From the NCBI GenBank assembly GCA_950022655.1, contig OX465580.1, positions 102,318,797-102,382,796 of the forward strand: a stretch of DNA of 64,000 nt, written 5' to 3'. Each line of letters opens with the position of its first letter. The first letter of the stretch is position 1. Below are positions 1 to 11,952 of the stretch, piece after piece. The position numbers were made by a program, and so were the translations under genes. The notes under the pieces were generated by a model that saw only the letters and a program-made list of their open reading frames with translations, made no database searches and was not told the origin of the DNA. Source of the stretch: Alentia gelatinosa. Lineage: Eukaryota; Annelida; Polychaeta; Phyllodocida; Polynoidae.

Positions 1-1260
1 AAGGTCCGATGTACCATGGGGGGATTGAGAGAACTTTCCCAGAACGTGAACTGTATGCTGGAGGATTGACTATACAAGACATGGTTCTCTGTCATCTGTC
101 AGCCGTCCTGTCTGAGACTAACGTCTGAGCCCTGTTACGAGTGACAGACTGACAGACTGATGGTCTGACAGGCTGACTGCTTCACAGCAATTGGAAAAGA
201 AATACAGCGGCAACTGCTATTTCCTCTCATTATCGCTTGAGAAGTTTGAACCATACCCGACGGATTAATGCTGATTGAAACAGTTAAAATGAAAACGTGG
301 ATGTTGCACGTAACGTTTATAACAATGCAATAGACTCTCACCTAACCATCTTCTCGCTAATGCGACCATCCTTGGATTACGAACATTTAGGTACAGTCCC
401 AAAGCGTTTTTCCCTATTTTGTGTTTATAAATGTTGTATAATGCGACGACCTCGTCATTGAGACCACCTCGCCTAAAGACCAACTATTATAAGATGTCGA
501 ATGTGCTTTCAATGATGCGACCAACCGCGTGTTTGGAGCCGGGATTTATCAATTTGGCACCTTGTAAGGTGTATTGGCTGTGACTGACGAACGGAAGAGT
601 TTGACACAATATAATTAATTGTTCTATGCTATTGAATGTTTTATGATTATAATAATATTTTTACTAATTACAATATGTTGAAACAGACCTAGTTGGTTGT
701 TTTATTGGATGTTGTTTTTTCAACATATGTCCTTAATCGGTCAACAGCGGTGTATCTTGTTTTCTACATTGTGCCCTCGGAAATGCGACCACGCCGCGAA
801 GGCGACCACTTTGGCCAAGTCCTTTAGGTAGTCATAATAACGAGAGTCTACTCTACATGTATTTGATTTTCTTACTGAATCTCTAGGCATTTCTATTGAG
901 CCAGAGTGTGTTGAACTGGTGATGGAATCATATATTCATCCTATCATTCCGATATGAGACTTGGGGGGCCGTATGGAATCACTACCTGAGATGTAGGCAT
1001 ATATAATTTCTATTTTTGGAATGGGCTTTTTGCACTTACATTGTCCTTCCTCTAGGTTCATGACATTGTGATCTGATCCCACCCCTCCCCCAGACACTCT
1101 GGCCCTGGTCATAGGTTCAATTTGTCACTGTCGGCATCCATAGTAGTACATGTGTATCCCCAATAGCATGTCTAGTAATGATAATGTTTTCATAGAATTA
1201 ACCCACACGGCTGGCCTACAGACTAACCTCTCGTGGGGTGGCGATCTTTAACCTGTGTTG
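1..1260. other. Intergenic sequence, no gene seen
   Basis: No coding region is supported. The stretch contains a short run of TGACAGAC-type words at about 142-182, and the word ATGCGACCA at about 361, 513 and 783. The reuse of that word, with a related patch near 23090, suggests decayed copies of a small repeat rather than a gene. Confidence 0.5.
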
Positions 1261-1269
1261 GTATGTCAT

Positions 1270-1293
1270 GGGGGTTGGGGTGAGGGGTTGGGG
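1270..1293 (+). other. G-quadruplex motif
   Basis: Four uninterrupted G tracts of 5, 4, 4 and 4 bases are separated by loops of only 2, 3 and 2 bases (TT, TGA, TT). This meets the canonical definition of a four-tetrad intramolecular G-quadruplex, and the short loops predict high stability. No gene is recognised beside it, so its role is unknown. Confidence 0.75.
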
Positions 1294-1914
1294 CTTTTTG
1301 TTAGAGGGGACACTGCCCTAGGGATCCTATTGGGTTGGGTAGGTCATTTACCCGTGAGACCAGTTGGGGGAGGACATCTTCTACCTGACCAATAAGTAGG
1401 TAGCATGTTGTGGGGTTGAATGTGGGTGTCAGGAGGCGGAGGACGTCCAGGTGGTGCTGGTAAAAGGGGCGGGGTGAACGCCGTGTCACCAGGAACTGAC
1501 ATGCATGCATGCGTGACGACCGCAGGGTAATTCCTTCACCCTGTATCCCCTACCCACCGAACCTATACTTTGAGACTGATTCCCATGAAAATATATCCCT
1601 AATTATAGACTTATCTAAACGGAACAATATTTACACATTCCAAATGGTTTTATGCATTGCATGGAGCGAACCGGGAATTGTTGCTAGGTGTGTTTCAATA
1701 CTATGATATGATACATTCAGATATGGATAGTTAATATGGTAGCAACATCAAGGATGATTTCACATCGAGATCAGACCAAACCCAGGCTATGATCTATGAC
1801 CATTTCGACCATTTATGCACCATACCGCATCACCCTCCATGTAGAAGTTAGTATTCAAATACAGGTTAAATATGACGCGCAGATTCAGTTAACAGAATAA
1901 TTTTTGTTTTAAAT

Positions 1915-2060
1915 CCTTCTGTTGGGTGATCCTTGGTTCGAATCCCAGTCATGTTGCTGTGCAGTTGCCTGTTATCCACATCTATCGCTATAATTCCACA
2001 TTGATAGGACTTTGACTATTGCCTTGGCATTAAACCACTAACGACCCCGATTACAATTTT
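1915..2060 (+). mobile_element. SINE-like fragment with a tRNA-type B box (decayed)
   Basis: A T-arm-like segment, CTTGGTTCGAATCCCAG (about 1931-1947), matches the pol III B-box consensus GGTTCGANNCC. It is followed by about 110 bases that do not fold as a tRNA. No A box or acceptor stem is visible upstream, so this is not a tRNA gene. It is best read as the truncated tRNA-derived head of a SINE. A chance B box remains possible. Confidence 0.4.
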
Positions 2061-2790
2061 GGTGGACTCAAGTTACCAGTCCTTACCTTGGATCTGCATT
2101 ACCCCTACATTAGTTAACCGCTTTTAATAATACCCCCATTCTTCTTGGATTTGCTAGGCCCATATTTCTGGGTGATTGATATATCAGATTTATGATCACA
2201 GGCGACAAAAGCTACAAAAATAAGACACAGCCGTGGGAGTTGAGACGCTTCTCTATACATAAAGAGACGTGTATTTGACCAAATATTTTTATAATCTCTT
2301 TCAATTTGTGGGGACTGACACCAGTTTAGGTTTACCTCTGAGAGGACAGCAGATGGCTGGGCCAAGATCCATCACAAATCAACCAGAAAACACGACAAAA
2401 ACGTATTCAGGTGAGTTTGATTAACACCTGACATTGGTTAATAAATAGCCCTAACCCCTGTCCTCCCCTTCCCCTTGTCCACGTCTTTCAATGTCCTACA
2501 CTTCCCTACCCCTGTTTACAGGTCCGTGTGTGGCGTCCCAACCTTAGACAAAGGCCACAATGCTACGATGCCGTCGTTGCTTGTATATTCACAGCACTCT
2601 GGAGTATAAGTGAGAGCAAATCATGTTGGTGTCAATCGTACCGCTCCAGTTTGGGAAGAGCAGGTAGATTTGCGCACGTCCTAAAATGCCTAGGATGAAA
2701 GTCGAGATTATAAGCATCTAGCCACGAATAACATGCGCACACTACACATACAAAGCACATTTCCTACAGGAACGACGAGTAGAACTGCTC
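2061..2790. other. Intergenic sequence, nothing recognised
   Basis: No convincing open frame, RNA or repeat was seen. A C-rich patch near 2460-2510 is the only compositional feature. Confidence 0.5.
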
Positions 2791-2799
2791 TTGTCTTAT

Positions 2800-3117
2800 A
2801 CAAGAAGATTTTATTCTGAAAAAGGCATACAGAAAAGCATGATAACAATGAGTAATGTCAAACGTGATGCAGATGTGATGACTAGAACCAGATCTGGAAC
2901 CATAGTCCAACTCCCAAGATTATAAACAGAATTTGCCAAAAAGGCACCGTCCTATAGGGGATCCAAACTCTGGAATGAACTTCCTGAAACTGTCCGAACT
3001 ATAGAAAAGAAGGAAGATTTTAAAAGGGAAGTTGTAACTTTGTCTCAAAAATTTTGTAGGTTTAGGATGCATGTTATATTTATAATTACATTATGTTACA
3101 GTATAGATATAAAGTGA
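2800..3117 (+). pseudogene. Non-LTR retrotransposon (LINE) 3' remnant, C-terminal reverse-transcriptase tail
   Basis: Reading frame 1 gives a peptide with the block SYRGSKLWNELPETVR followed by a DFKRE segment, encoded at about 2950-3036. This matches the typical C-terminal end of many CR1/RTE/Jockey-like reverse-transcriptase ORFs (a YrG..lWN.LP segment followed by FK). The block upstream has a TRSRSG-like segment, also typical of this tail. A TAA at 2923-2925 interrupts the frame and the next stop is a TGA at 3115-3117. No catalytic RT motif is present, so this is a dead 5'-truncated copy, as expected from incomplete target-primed reverse transcription. The clade cannot be fixed from this short tail. 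Confidence 0.65.
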
Positions 3118-4330
3118 CAGAATAATTCATATTGAAGTAAAAATGTAGTTGTTAAATGTCACATGGGTAACGATGGCAGATCAGTCTTTTTTCCTAACGA
3201 ATCGCACCCAATAAATAAAAGAAAAAGAACCCCAAGTCCCACTTGGTTCAAATTGAAAGGAATAGTGATGAAGCGGATCCATCAAATATGGGTCAAGGAG
3301 TTGGAGCATAAACAAACCTACACATTTGCTTATCGTGGGGCCGATTTATTGGGGATCTGTAACAATCGCATCGCAGCAGTATTACGATTTCAAATCTGGC
3401 AGTCACAGGTGTGGTGTTTACCTGTACCGGGGACGGGAGGGGGATAAGGGGTGCAAAGGGCTCAGTTGTCAGATTGTACATCTGACAGCCGAGGTATGAC
3501 CTTACTCTCTAACTACCTGTATAATGTACATGTCGGTACGAGATAGAGACACACAGGAAAGGGTTGCTCCATACAACCTCACCCTCAGCTCTATGCTAAA
3601 ATCTATAGAACTAAGGGTACACAAAGTAGGGGCAACTTGCCTTCAGGATTTATTCCTGATAGCATGGACCTATAAAGTGACGTTAATAATAAAGGTAACA
3701 TATTGGTCGGCAATGAGATTATTGTAAATTGGTTTACATTCAGACATAGAAATGAAAGGCTACTTATTGGTAAACATTCAAACAAGATGTCATACCGTTC
3801 TTGATATTATACCCTCTGGAAAGTCTTCAAGAATTGTTGCATTGCTGCAGTTGCGCCAGATGCATCAACCAATTAAAACGTAGAAACGGGGATGACTGGT
3901 ATGATGTTATCATTCAGCAATATATAGATATATGAGTTGTATCTGATCACTTGGTTATCTATCCGCATTCAATTATCTGTGACACAAACATCTCCGTTCT
4001 GGGTAGAGTCTATAGTCTGGAACAGAGCGTAAACATCTACAAGACTGATTTGAAAAACTGGCCCCTGCTGACATACGTTTCTGTGGGAATAAGGCAGGAT
4101 CCAGTGCGATTCCCAAGTCCATCTCTGACGTTCCTGCGACATGAAATTTATCGGACAAATATTTGTTGAATCTCAGCGGAGGTCTTAAAATACCCTCACA
4201 TTTCTGCGTCCGGTCTGTCTATATTAGGTTCGGAGGAGATGGGGAGGGGAAGTGTTTAAACGACAGCTTAAATGAATTGAACAATCATCTTGCCTGTGAA
4301 ATCCATACCAAGCACACAGAGAATAGAGAC
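3118..4330. other. Intergenic sequence, nothing recognised
   Basis: Several short open frames occur here (for example around 3163-3447 and 3951-4169), but none shows a known motif or a plausible gene context. I see no RNA or repeat. Confidence 0.45.
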
Positions 4331-4334
4331 CTCT

Positions 4335-4490
4335 GGGGTTGAGGTGGGGTGTTTGGGTGGTGGGCGGCATGTTGGGGGGTACGCTGGGAGGTTAGAAGCA
4401 ACTATAGAAGATTCAGAGGATGGGAGGTTGGCCTAGTGGGAGGGGGCAGGGTACAGAAGCACATGGGTAGGTAGGGGTGGGGGCATGACA
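4335..4490 (+). other. G-rich stretch with quadruplex potential
   Basis: Runs of 3 to 6 G occur at about 4335-4338, 4346-4349, 4355-4357, 4362-4364 and 4374-4379, and again at about 4440-4490. The first set has loops of 4 to 9 bases, which meets a relaxed quadruplex definition. The strand is strongly G-biased. No gene is recognised nearby. Confidence 0.5.
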
Positions 4491-4499
4491 GGACAACTG

Positions 4500-5417
4500 G
4501 ACTCGAAATCCATACTCCTAGCAGATTTCAGATCCAAATAAACAAATAGCACACAGCACCAACACAAAATGTCTTTTGTTAGGAAGTTCGGTTTAGACGA
4601 AGTTTAGCATAAAAAAAAGAGTCTGACCCGAATCAAATAGCCAAGAGTATGCCGGGTAAAGGGACGGTGCCTGAGAACACTGCTAAGGGTTTGCGTAGTA
4701 GACTATAGGCGAAATAAGCTAAAATGAGGCTGGTAAGCATAAGATCATGACCCATGAAAACCCCAGATTCCATTGACCTCTGACCGAGTTATGCTGACCT
4801 TCCTACCAGACACCGGCAACACATGTGGTATTGACAAAAGCAGGTCCTTTCTGCAAAGGGTGATGTAAAACGATGCTTCTCCACTGCCTGAAGCAACGGC
4901 GAAAGTACAGTTGGAATTCCTCTAGTCTATTATGCTATTCAATAGGAATTCTTCTCATGGAATTCGTCTGGAGTTGGAGCCTGTCCTTATCCTATTTTGA
5001 TATAATAAACGCCGCTCAAGATGTAATTGTTATGTTGACTCTGGGTATTGTTAGAGTTAACTACAATCCTTAAATTAATGACTATTCCAAAAGTAACAAT
5101 TACTCTGACGAACTAGGCATGACATTATTTTGAGCGGGAAAATGTTGAACGACAACAAAAGTGCAAATTATGCACAGAAGGAGACCCTCAGTAAGTCGTC
5201 TTAAACTTTGAGATGGGTATATTTGAGGGTCGATTGGAATTCTAAGGGAAGTACTATTTTTGTTATTGGAATGAAAGTAATCATTAAATAGAGACGAAAT
5301 GGACGGACAAAATGGCAACAAATATGATGACCACGTGCAGATGAGGCTATTTTCTCTAACTCAAGCAGATAGGAGAAATGAAAGAAGGGTTTAAGGATCC
5401 CAGCGGCTACTAAAATC
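4500..5417. other. Intergenic sequence, nothing recognised
   Basis: AT-rich sequence with only short chance open frames. No repeat or RNA gene was seen. Confidence 0.45.
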
Positions 5418-5419
5418 GT

Positions 5420-5570
5420 GCACTCACTGCCACCGATTCACCACGAGAGACCTCTCAATACACTACGATTAGAAATACTTAACACTTTAAACCATGCACC
5501 GTCTGCTGCCGATTGACCATGGTAGACCTACCGATATACTTCGATTAGAAAAACCTAACTCTATGGCCAA
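5420..5570 (+). repeat. Two-copy degenerate tandem repeat, period about 76 bp
   Basis: The segment beginning GCACTCACTGCCACCGATTC at 5420 recurs, diverged, from 5496 (GCACCGTCTGCTGCCGATTG). Both copies continue with a GAGACCT/TAGACCT segment and then AC(T/A)ACGATTAGAAA-like words in the same order. The similarity runs for about 70 bases per copy. It looks like an old local duplication. Confidence 0.65.
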
Positions 5571-7470
5571 TACATCAAATATTTTATTTGAGTCGGGAAG
5601 TCAATTGTAAGGCCTATCAGAAGCGCAGTGTACACGGTTTAGAGGCGGTGCTCCACTGCGCCAATTCTGGCTCTCCACCTGTTCTTAACCTGAGATGTTC
5701 TTACCCTAATCGGTGGTGCTGCTCCCACAAGAATTGTTTTTTTTATAAGTCTCTCTTCAATCGGCACTGGATCGGAGCACTGATTACTTATTTTGTCTGT
5801 CACTACTGCCACTACTACCTGAGTGATGGAGTGTCCGCGTCTCGAGTTTCTATGGGAGAGAGATCGACAGCTCGTGAATTTCCGCTAAATATTGCAGGTA
5901 ATTGAATAATGGAGATAGATAAAGATAAGAGTTGATGTTGTAAATGTTTATAGCACACACTGGTGCTTAAATTATATCCAATGTCTCGGGTATTGCCCCT
6001 GACCACCTCCCTTGCAGTCTAGGTGGGGAAGCAGTCAATGCAGGTGCCAGGAAAGCTCATTTGAGGTAGCACCACATCTGAAATTTCTAATGATGTTTCC
6101 GGCAATTCTTCCCTGCGTCGTGAGCGGTCAAACCAAGCTAAAAACAGGGAAATCACATCTGACTGGGACTGATGGTAGTACGATCAGTGAGAGAACTAGC
6201 GGAAAACTAGTCAAAAATCAGTGGAGATACTATTGTAATTGGGTGCCAATGATCATACCCCTAGCTCCACTACAGCTCCACTACAGCTCCACTACCTGGA
6301 ATAGGAGGCGATGCACCTGCGAACGGCATAAGATCAAATGATTGGCCCATGATCGGCCCTCAATCCGCTGTAATTGAACACCACCTTTATAGTATTGTAT
6401 TGAATCACCCTTTCAGTGGCACAAAAGTCACGACAGTGGACCGGTACTTAAGGACCACCATGTGGTAATCATGATTAATCATCACTTATTCATGTATTAC
6501 AAGTATTGCAGCTTGAAAGTTTAATCAAACTAACAGGCTGACATTCTCTGGCGAACACCCTACTACATGAATATTTCAAGTTTGCCCTTTTCTCCCCACT
6601 TTACAAGATAAAAGGGTCAGATTCCCACATGGTTGGACGTTGAAAAATGGAGCTCATTTTCTCAGAACTGCTACCATTATATCCCTGTGTTCAGGACAAA
6701 GACAGACTGATTGACCTCTCCTTAAGGCCACATACTCACGTCCTATCTTGGATCCCAATGTTGTATGTCCATTTTGTGTGTTATATTGTTAGCCATGAAA
6801 CAGTGCCAAGTCTGTACATTAGTTTCCCACAATTTGTTGGATTACTGTTGCTATCTTAACATGAACAAGGCACATGGTCTCTATAACCAGAACTTATGGT
6901 CTGTTATCTATATCTTGAAATATATATGTACGCACGTGTATATTGCGGCTATCAAAATGTATTTTCTCTTAGGTTGTAACCACATTAAAAAAACAATGAT
7001 AGCCGGCATTCCACACACATACAAATAGGCCTTGTCTGTGAGGATGTGGCTCACTATATTTTTGTCAGTAAACGGTGCACCCTCGCCCATTGTGTGCTTT
7101 TTACAGCGAGATCATATAATTCATAAATATTGATTAGGTTGGGTTCTAACAGTAGCCGATCCCTTCACATTGTACCTGATTTCACTGCACAAAGGTTGAT
7201 ACCATTACTACACTCACATAACGCAGACGTTGGTTTAGTGTCATTCACTAACATGTTTGCCTCCCAGCTCTACCCACCCCATTTTGTCACTCTACCTCAC
7301 CCCTCTCGGCAATCATCCCTTAAGGCTGATTCAAACCGGTGGATGGCAGTACGGCCCAGTGTGTAGCACTATGACCTGCGAAAAGTATACGCTCCTCAAC
7401 CGTGGGCAGTTGGTGACTTCTACTCGCCATCACAGTGATAGGATACGTTTATCTTCCCCATATGCTTGAG
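5571..7470. other. Intergenic sequence with one short triplication
   Basis: No coding region is supported. The 12-base word AGCTCCACTAC(A) is present three times in a row at about 6263-6296. Otherwise I see nothing that can be named. Confidence 0.45.
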
Positions 7471-7800
7471 GCTTCCCCTCATTGTCACTGTGTGTTAGTG
7501 GCTTCCCCTCATCTTCACTGTGTGTTGGTGGCTTCCCCTCATCTTCACTGTGTGGTGGTGGTATCCCCTCATCTTCACTGTGTGGTGGTGGTATCCCCTC
7601 ATCTTCACTGTGTGTTGGTGGCTTCCCCTCATCTTCACTGTGTGTTGGTGGCTTCCCCTCATCTTCACTGTGTGGTGGTGGTATCCCCTCATCTTCACTG
7701 TGTGTTGGTGGCTTCCCCTCATCTTCACTGTGTGTTGGTGGCTTCCCCTCATCTTCACTATGTGGTGGTGGTATCCCCTCATCTTCACTTTGTTCTGGTG
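7471..7800. repeat. 30-bp minisatellite, 11 units, with AAB higher-order pattern
   Basis: Eleven consecutive 30-bp units share the core CCCCTCATCTTCACTGTGTG. Two unit types can be told apart: type A ends GTTGGTGGCTT and type B ends GTGGTGGTAT. The order is A A B B A A B A A B A, close to a repeated AAB trimer, which implies amplification in 90-bp blocks with one extra B. The period is divisible by three, so several frames on both strands stay open across the array and give repetitive peptides (for example repeats of SPHLHCV). I regard these as artefacts of the repeat. The edge units (7471 and 7771) are the most diverged, as expected for a tandem array. Confidence 0.95.
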
Positions 7801-8560
7801 GCTTCGCAGTGCCTCACTGGCTGATTTGTATTATCACAATGTGCTTTTAGTTTCTTCTTATTACGGAATTCTACTATTACCACTACTATAGGGAGTTTGG
7901 GACGAAACGCAGACGCTTTGTACGTATACATGTACTATAAAACAGCCTTAACTGATGTTCCTCCCAGCTGTATCCTGTAAGTACTATGAGCGCCACGACC
8001 ACACCACGACCACGGCTCTATGTATGCCTGCTCACACTCGACACATACATTCCTCCGTTTTTAGGCAAACACCATTAAAAGGTAGATATTATGTCCGGAG
8101 CGGGGTGATCTTTTTTTAGTCAGAGGACATTGTGTTAGATCACATACTACCACACCGGGATAACTTTCTACCTCATCATGGGACAACCTTGCTCACCTCC
8201 AACTCCCAACCCCCTGCACTCACACAATCAGCCATCGCCCACATTACCCTGTAATTCTGCAACATGTAGTTTGGATCAGAATTAAACCAATTTGATTAGA
8301 TTTGGAATTTCGCGATTATTCATACTTTAGCTTTCATCACAAGAGAAAAGGCACAACGCAAATCCAAATAGTATAGATTCTTTTCTATCCAGTGATACCC
8401 AAACACGATGAAACATACCTGCAAAATTAAAAACTTCTAAAAGAATCCTGCTGTGAATTTGTCTCCTACTACATCACACAAGGAGCAGATGGTGGATTTA
8501 TCATGCCCGCGATTAGTCCAGTCTGGACCCTTGGATCCCACTAGGGGAAAACACAAAAGG
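7801..8560. other. Intergenic sequence, nothing recognised
   Basis: Mixed-composition sequence without a supported gene, RNA or repeat. Confidence 0.45.
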
Positions 8561-8567
8561 AGGCCCG

Positions 8568-8580
8568 CCACCAGAGGGAG
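8568..8580 (+). promoter_or_regulatory. CTCF-like motif
   Basis: CCACCAGAGGGAG matches the bilaterian CTCF core (CCASYAGRKGGCRS) except for A in place of the late C. It is one of several such matches between 8.5 and 13.8 kb. Binding is not shown by sequence alone. Confidence 0.35.
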
Positions 8581-8604
8581 TCTCAGAGGCGCCGTGGAGA
8601 AGTG

Positions 8605-8616
8605 TACGCATGCGTA
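8605..8616. other. 12-bp palindrome TACGCATGCGTA
   Basis: A perfect palindrome around GCATGC that resembles half of an NRF1 site. The identical 12-mer recurs at 55258-55269 beside other promoter-type motifs. Downstream, a TATAAATA-like word lies near 8780, but no transcript can be assigned. Confidence 0.4.
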
Positions 8617-9118
8617 GGCCGTGTGGTGATGAGTAGGAGTGGCGGAGGTCCACAGGTAGCCAGCCGTGTTAACATTCCTGTAGAACAGGTGAAGTGTTGT
8701 TAGTGTGAGTATGACGTTCCCCAGGCTGTAATGTGTACACTGTTTTAATTATACTTCCTCCTGTGTGTAGATATTGTCTCTGTATAAATACTACTCGTAC
8801 TGTTATAAAGTATGCCGTTAGTCTGGGATTCGACTGATGTTGCAGCTGGATTTGAATACCAAGTGAACTAGTTTGCTTGTGGTGTCTTTTCTTCTGGTAA
8901 CTATCTTTTGTGCATTAATAAGCCTTTATCATGGAAAAACGTATTATGTATAAATTCACTGAAACAGACAATATTCATATAAAACATATAGGGTGCCAAC
9001 CAGTTTTCACAGCCTGTGCAATTTATCATGGTACAAGGTAGACGTGCATGTGACATACATGAAGGCGTGGGATTTGAATCTTCAGCCTACGGTTGTTACC
9101 TTGTGACATTCCGCAGTT

Positions 9119-9132
9119 TCGCCAGGGGGCGG
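9119..9132 (+). promoter_or_regulatory. CTCF-like motif with full CCAGGGGGCGG core
   Basis: TCGCCAGGGGGCGG carries the complete central part of the CTCF consensus, with mismatches only at the first and third positions. It is followed at once by GGCCACCTAC. A chance match cannot be excluded without a genome-wide scan. Confidence 0.45.
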
Positions 9133-10195
9133 CCACCTACAGAATGAACTCACTCAGACATAACAGCTCTGAGCTGCTCCATTGTATATATAATGGAGAT
9201 CAACGGGTTGGCAAAGGCAACAATGGCTACAATAAATATCTCCAGGTCCTGTATTGTTCCCTCTTTAACATTATACAAGCTTAGGGCATGTTGGAACACA
9301 TACCCTGTATACATCTGGATAGCGTACACTCCCCAGGCCCTGTCAATGTTAATTCAGGCACAGCGAGAGAAGGGTCGCACTTGATGACCTCTCTCCTTAC
9401 CTTACTGAGCAGGTCTTATTTCAGTCATGAGCACTTCCATGGCCACGTGAGCTATTACAACCACCTCAAGGTGAAAGAAATTGAAAGCAATTAAATTGAA
9501 GTGGGGATTCAACATGGATGTGAAATAGCGGCGCTTTTGGTGTTTCATTTAACGAGATAAGGTATGCTTCGTAACTCTATAAGAAATATTCAACAAGTAT
9601 TCACTTTATAAAGCGCCGTGATCGAAAGCTCAAAGCTTAAGTTCAAATCACAATTCAATGAGGGTGAATCTTTTTGGGGTCATACTCTGATTAAAGGAGA
9701 TGCGAGAACAGGAGTATTGCCTGTAGAAAAAGTCCTAAGATGGATAAGTTCTGCTTAAGACCGGCGAAGTACTATTGTCCCGGTGAGACATATAGCCAAC
9801 CAGCAGTGAAGAAGTTGGAGGCTCGTGTATAATGTATTCAATCTCTATTGATATTTAATTTGTCCCTGTATCAATTATTTGTAGATGTTGTTTACCTTTT
9901 AAATTATATGCATCGTCCTTAGAACATTTGATGAAATTTGATTACAAGTAAAATGTGACTTGGAAGTGATCGTAACGTGAGCGTATTGAACAGATAATCA
10001 AAAGGAGGATCCACGATTGACATGTCACCGTTGAAACTGCATCAATATAAGCACTAATAATTTTTTTGACTTTGAGTTTAAAAGGGTATGTGGATATGGC
10101 AACTATTCCCAGCGTCATTCAAACAACATATTGCCGTGTGTGCACATAGGTATTTATGTATGTTAACCATGAATGAAAACTCCATTCACTCGCCT
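9133..10195. other. Intergenic sequence, nothing recognised
   Basis: No supported gene, RNA or repeat. The short open frames here have no recognisable content. Confidence 0.45.
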
Positions 10196-10590
10196 TTTAC
10201 CAGCAGCAAACCAATCTACATCCCCGGAGGGCTGGGGCCCGTGCTCGGGATGCTTCCTCTCGCTTCCCGCCGCCCATACACCCGTCCCCCATGTCCATGC
10301 CCTGGAGGGCCCGGAAGCACCTGGAGGCATGGCCACCGTCCACTGTAAACCCCTCCCGTTGACGTGCACCACAGTCGGCATGATGACAGACCCCGCAAAG
10401 CGCTGCCCATTGACACAGGTTCTCACAGTAATCACCCCCCACCTTTATCAGGGCTCCATTTCCTGGCCACTGCTACAGCGACAGGTGAAAGGCTGGCATT
10501 GTGTGAACAGGTATGGGGCGGGCTGAGGGGAGGGGCGGGGAGGGCTCCCCTTGTACCGCGGGTGTAAGCCTCTAGGCGGGCGGCTCAGGT
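10196..10590. other. GC-rich patch, possible exon or regulatory island of unknown identity
   Basis: This patch is clearly richer in G and C than its flanks and carries overlapping open frames on both strands, the longest being 117 codons on plus (10173-10526) and 90 codons on minus (10163-10435). I recognise no domain in any of them. The sequence GAACAGGTATGG near 10504-10515 has the shape of a 5' splice site on plus. It may be an exon, a CpG-type island, or simply GC-rich intergenic DNA. Confidence 0.25.
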
Positions 10591-11938
10591 ACATATATAT
10601 GTATACAGGTAAGTTACTGCACAGGTAAGATACAGGTAGTCAGATATGGGTGTGCCATCATAGCTGAGCACACCTGAGAGGCAGCCATCTCTGTATATAC
10701 ATGAGGGAAGGCTATCCTTCATACCTGAATGTGATGGAGGAGTTGGGGCTGGATCCTTCCGGTTCACCTGGGTCCTTCTCACCTACTCAGACAACATCTC
10801 TTTGATGGTGATTGCAGGTGGCAATCTGAGATACCTAGAGTTGTCACAGGCATCATTGTTTACATCTGTAAAGTTGGTGAACATTGGCTGAGCCCATTGT
10901 CCAAGTAGCTGAATGGTGAAATATAATTTATTCATTCTTTCTGTCACTTTTCCATTCTTTTTCTCTTCTTCTCTTTTTCTGTCCTTCTTTTAAATAGTAA
11001 ATGTAATATTATTCATGGATAGGAATCAAAGTTATGATTATCATCCAAACTCACGAGCTCAAATATAATTTTAACCCCAAAATGGTACTTGGTGATCTAA
11101 AAGCAGGGCTTTTCAATCGCACTTGATCTACTACCCGGCTCACCTTCAAACCCCCCTCATATCCGGAAGGATCATGTGGATCCGCCGGATGCATAATTAA
11201 TTACCCAAAGAACTCACCAAGTGCTGAAGGTGAATTGATGTTTTTACGAGCCTAGGGTACTACGCTTGGTCCCTAGGATACCAGTCATCTGAGAAATACT
11301 GACCAGTATCAGCCACCAGTTATTTTGACAAAAAACAGCCATACGTCGTGAAAGAGAAGAAATGAAACAATAAAAACAAAACATTGAATTTCGATGAAAT
11401 ACGGATATTTACGTATCTATGTGTATAGAGTGTGTCACGCTGGGAAAATTGAGAACCCGGAAAACGACACGTTTCTGTTAAAACGGGATACTTTTACTTT
11501 TACAACGGGATACTAGCCACGGATACGTTTCATGATTGTTGCGAAATACGATACGTGGCATGCTCATGGAGAATGCGAAAACCCCATTTACACAATTATA
11601 TATAACACAGCGTTGACTATGAACACAACGCAACCATAAGAATAAAAACCGGAAAACAACAGCCCATATCGCATTCGTTGATTCGTAACACAAGGTGAAC
11701 ACAATATATATGATTATATAGTTAATATGATCATTCCCTTTTCTATACCTCTGATTATATTCAACATGTGACTGATATTGTGAAATCGCATTACACGCCA
11801 TCAGCACTTCCCAAGGTCTAGCCATGACCCTGAGTTCATTATGCTAATGAGTGGCCCCGTGATAGGGGTCCAGTGTCGGCATTGACACCGCCAGGTACCA
11901 AGCCACCTCCACACCCCGCCCCATTAATTACCCCCTGC
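10591..11938. other. Intergenic sequence with a pyrimidine-rich tract
   Basis: A T/C-rich tract lies at about 10930-10992. The rest is AT-rich with chance frames, such as a 115-codon minus frame at 11478-11825 with no known motif. Confidence 0.4.
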
Positions 11939-11939
11939 C

Positions 11940-11952
11940 CCACTAGGCGGCG
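11940..11952 (+). promoter_or_regulatory. CTCF-like motif
   Basis: CCACTAGGCGGCG matches the CTCF core except for C at the K position. It sits in a GC-rich patch (about 11860-12030). Confidence 0.35.

Noticed and set aside
361..836. ATGCGACCA words as a defined MITE
   Set aside because: The words recur but I could not define ends, inverted repeats or a duplication, so only the observation is kept in the intergenic note.
1915..1990. tRNA gene
   Set aside because: Only a B-box-like arm is present; no acceptor, D or anticodon arm can be folded.
7471..7800. CRISPR array
   Set aside because: The 30-bp units are directly adjacent with no spacers, in eukaryotic DNA.
7435..7891. Repeat-protein ORFs over the minisatellite, both strands
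   Set aside because: All frames stay open because the unit is 30 bp. The peptides follow the DNA repeat, with no start context, splice signal or known domain.
10163..10526. Overlapping 90- and 117-codon ORFs on opposite strands
   Set aside because: Both frames are open because of base composition. Neither has a domain I know, so only a low-confidence GC-rich patch is listed.
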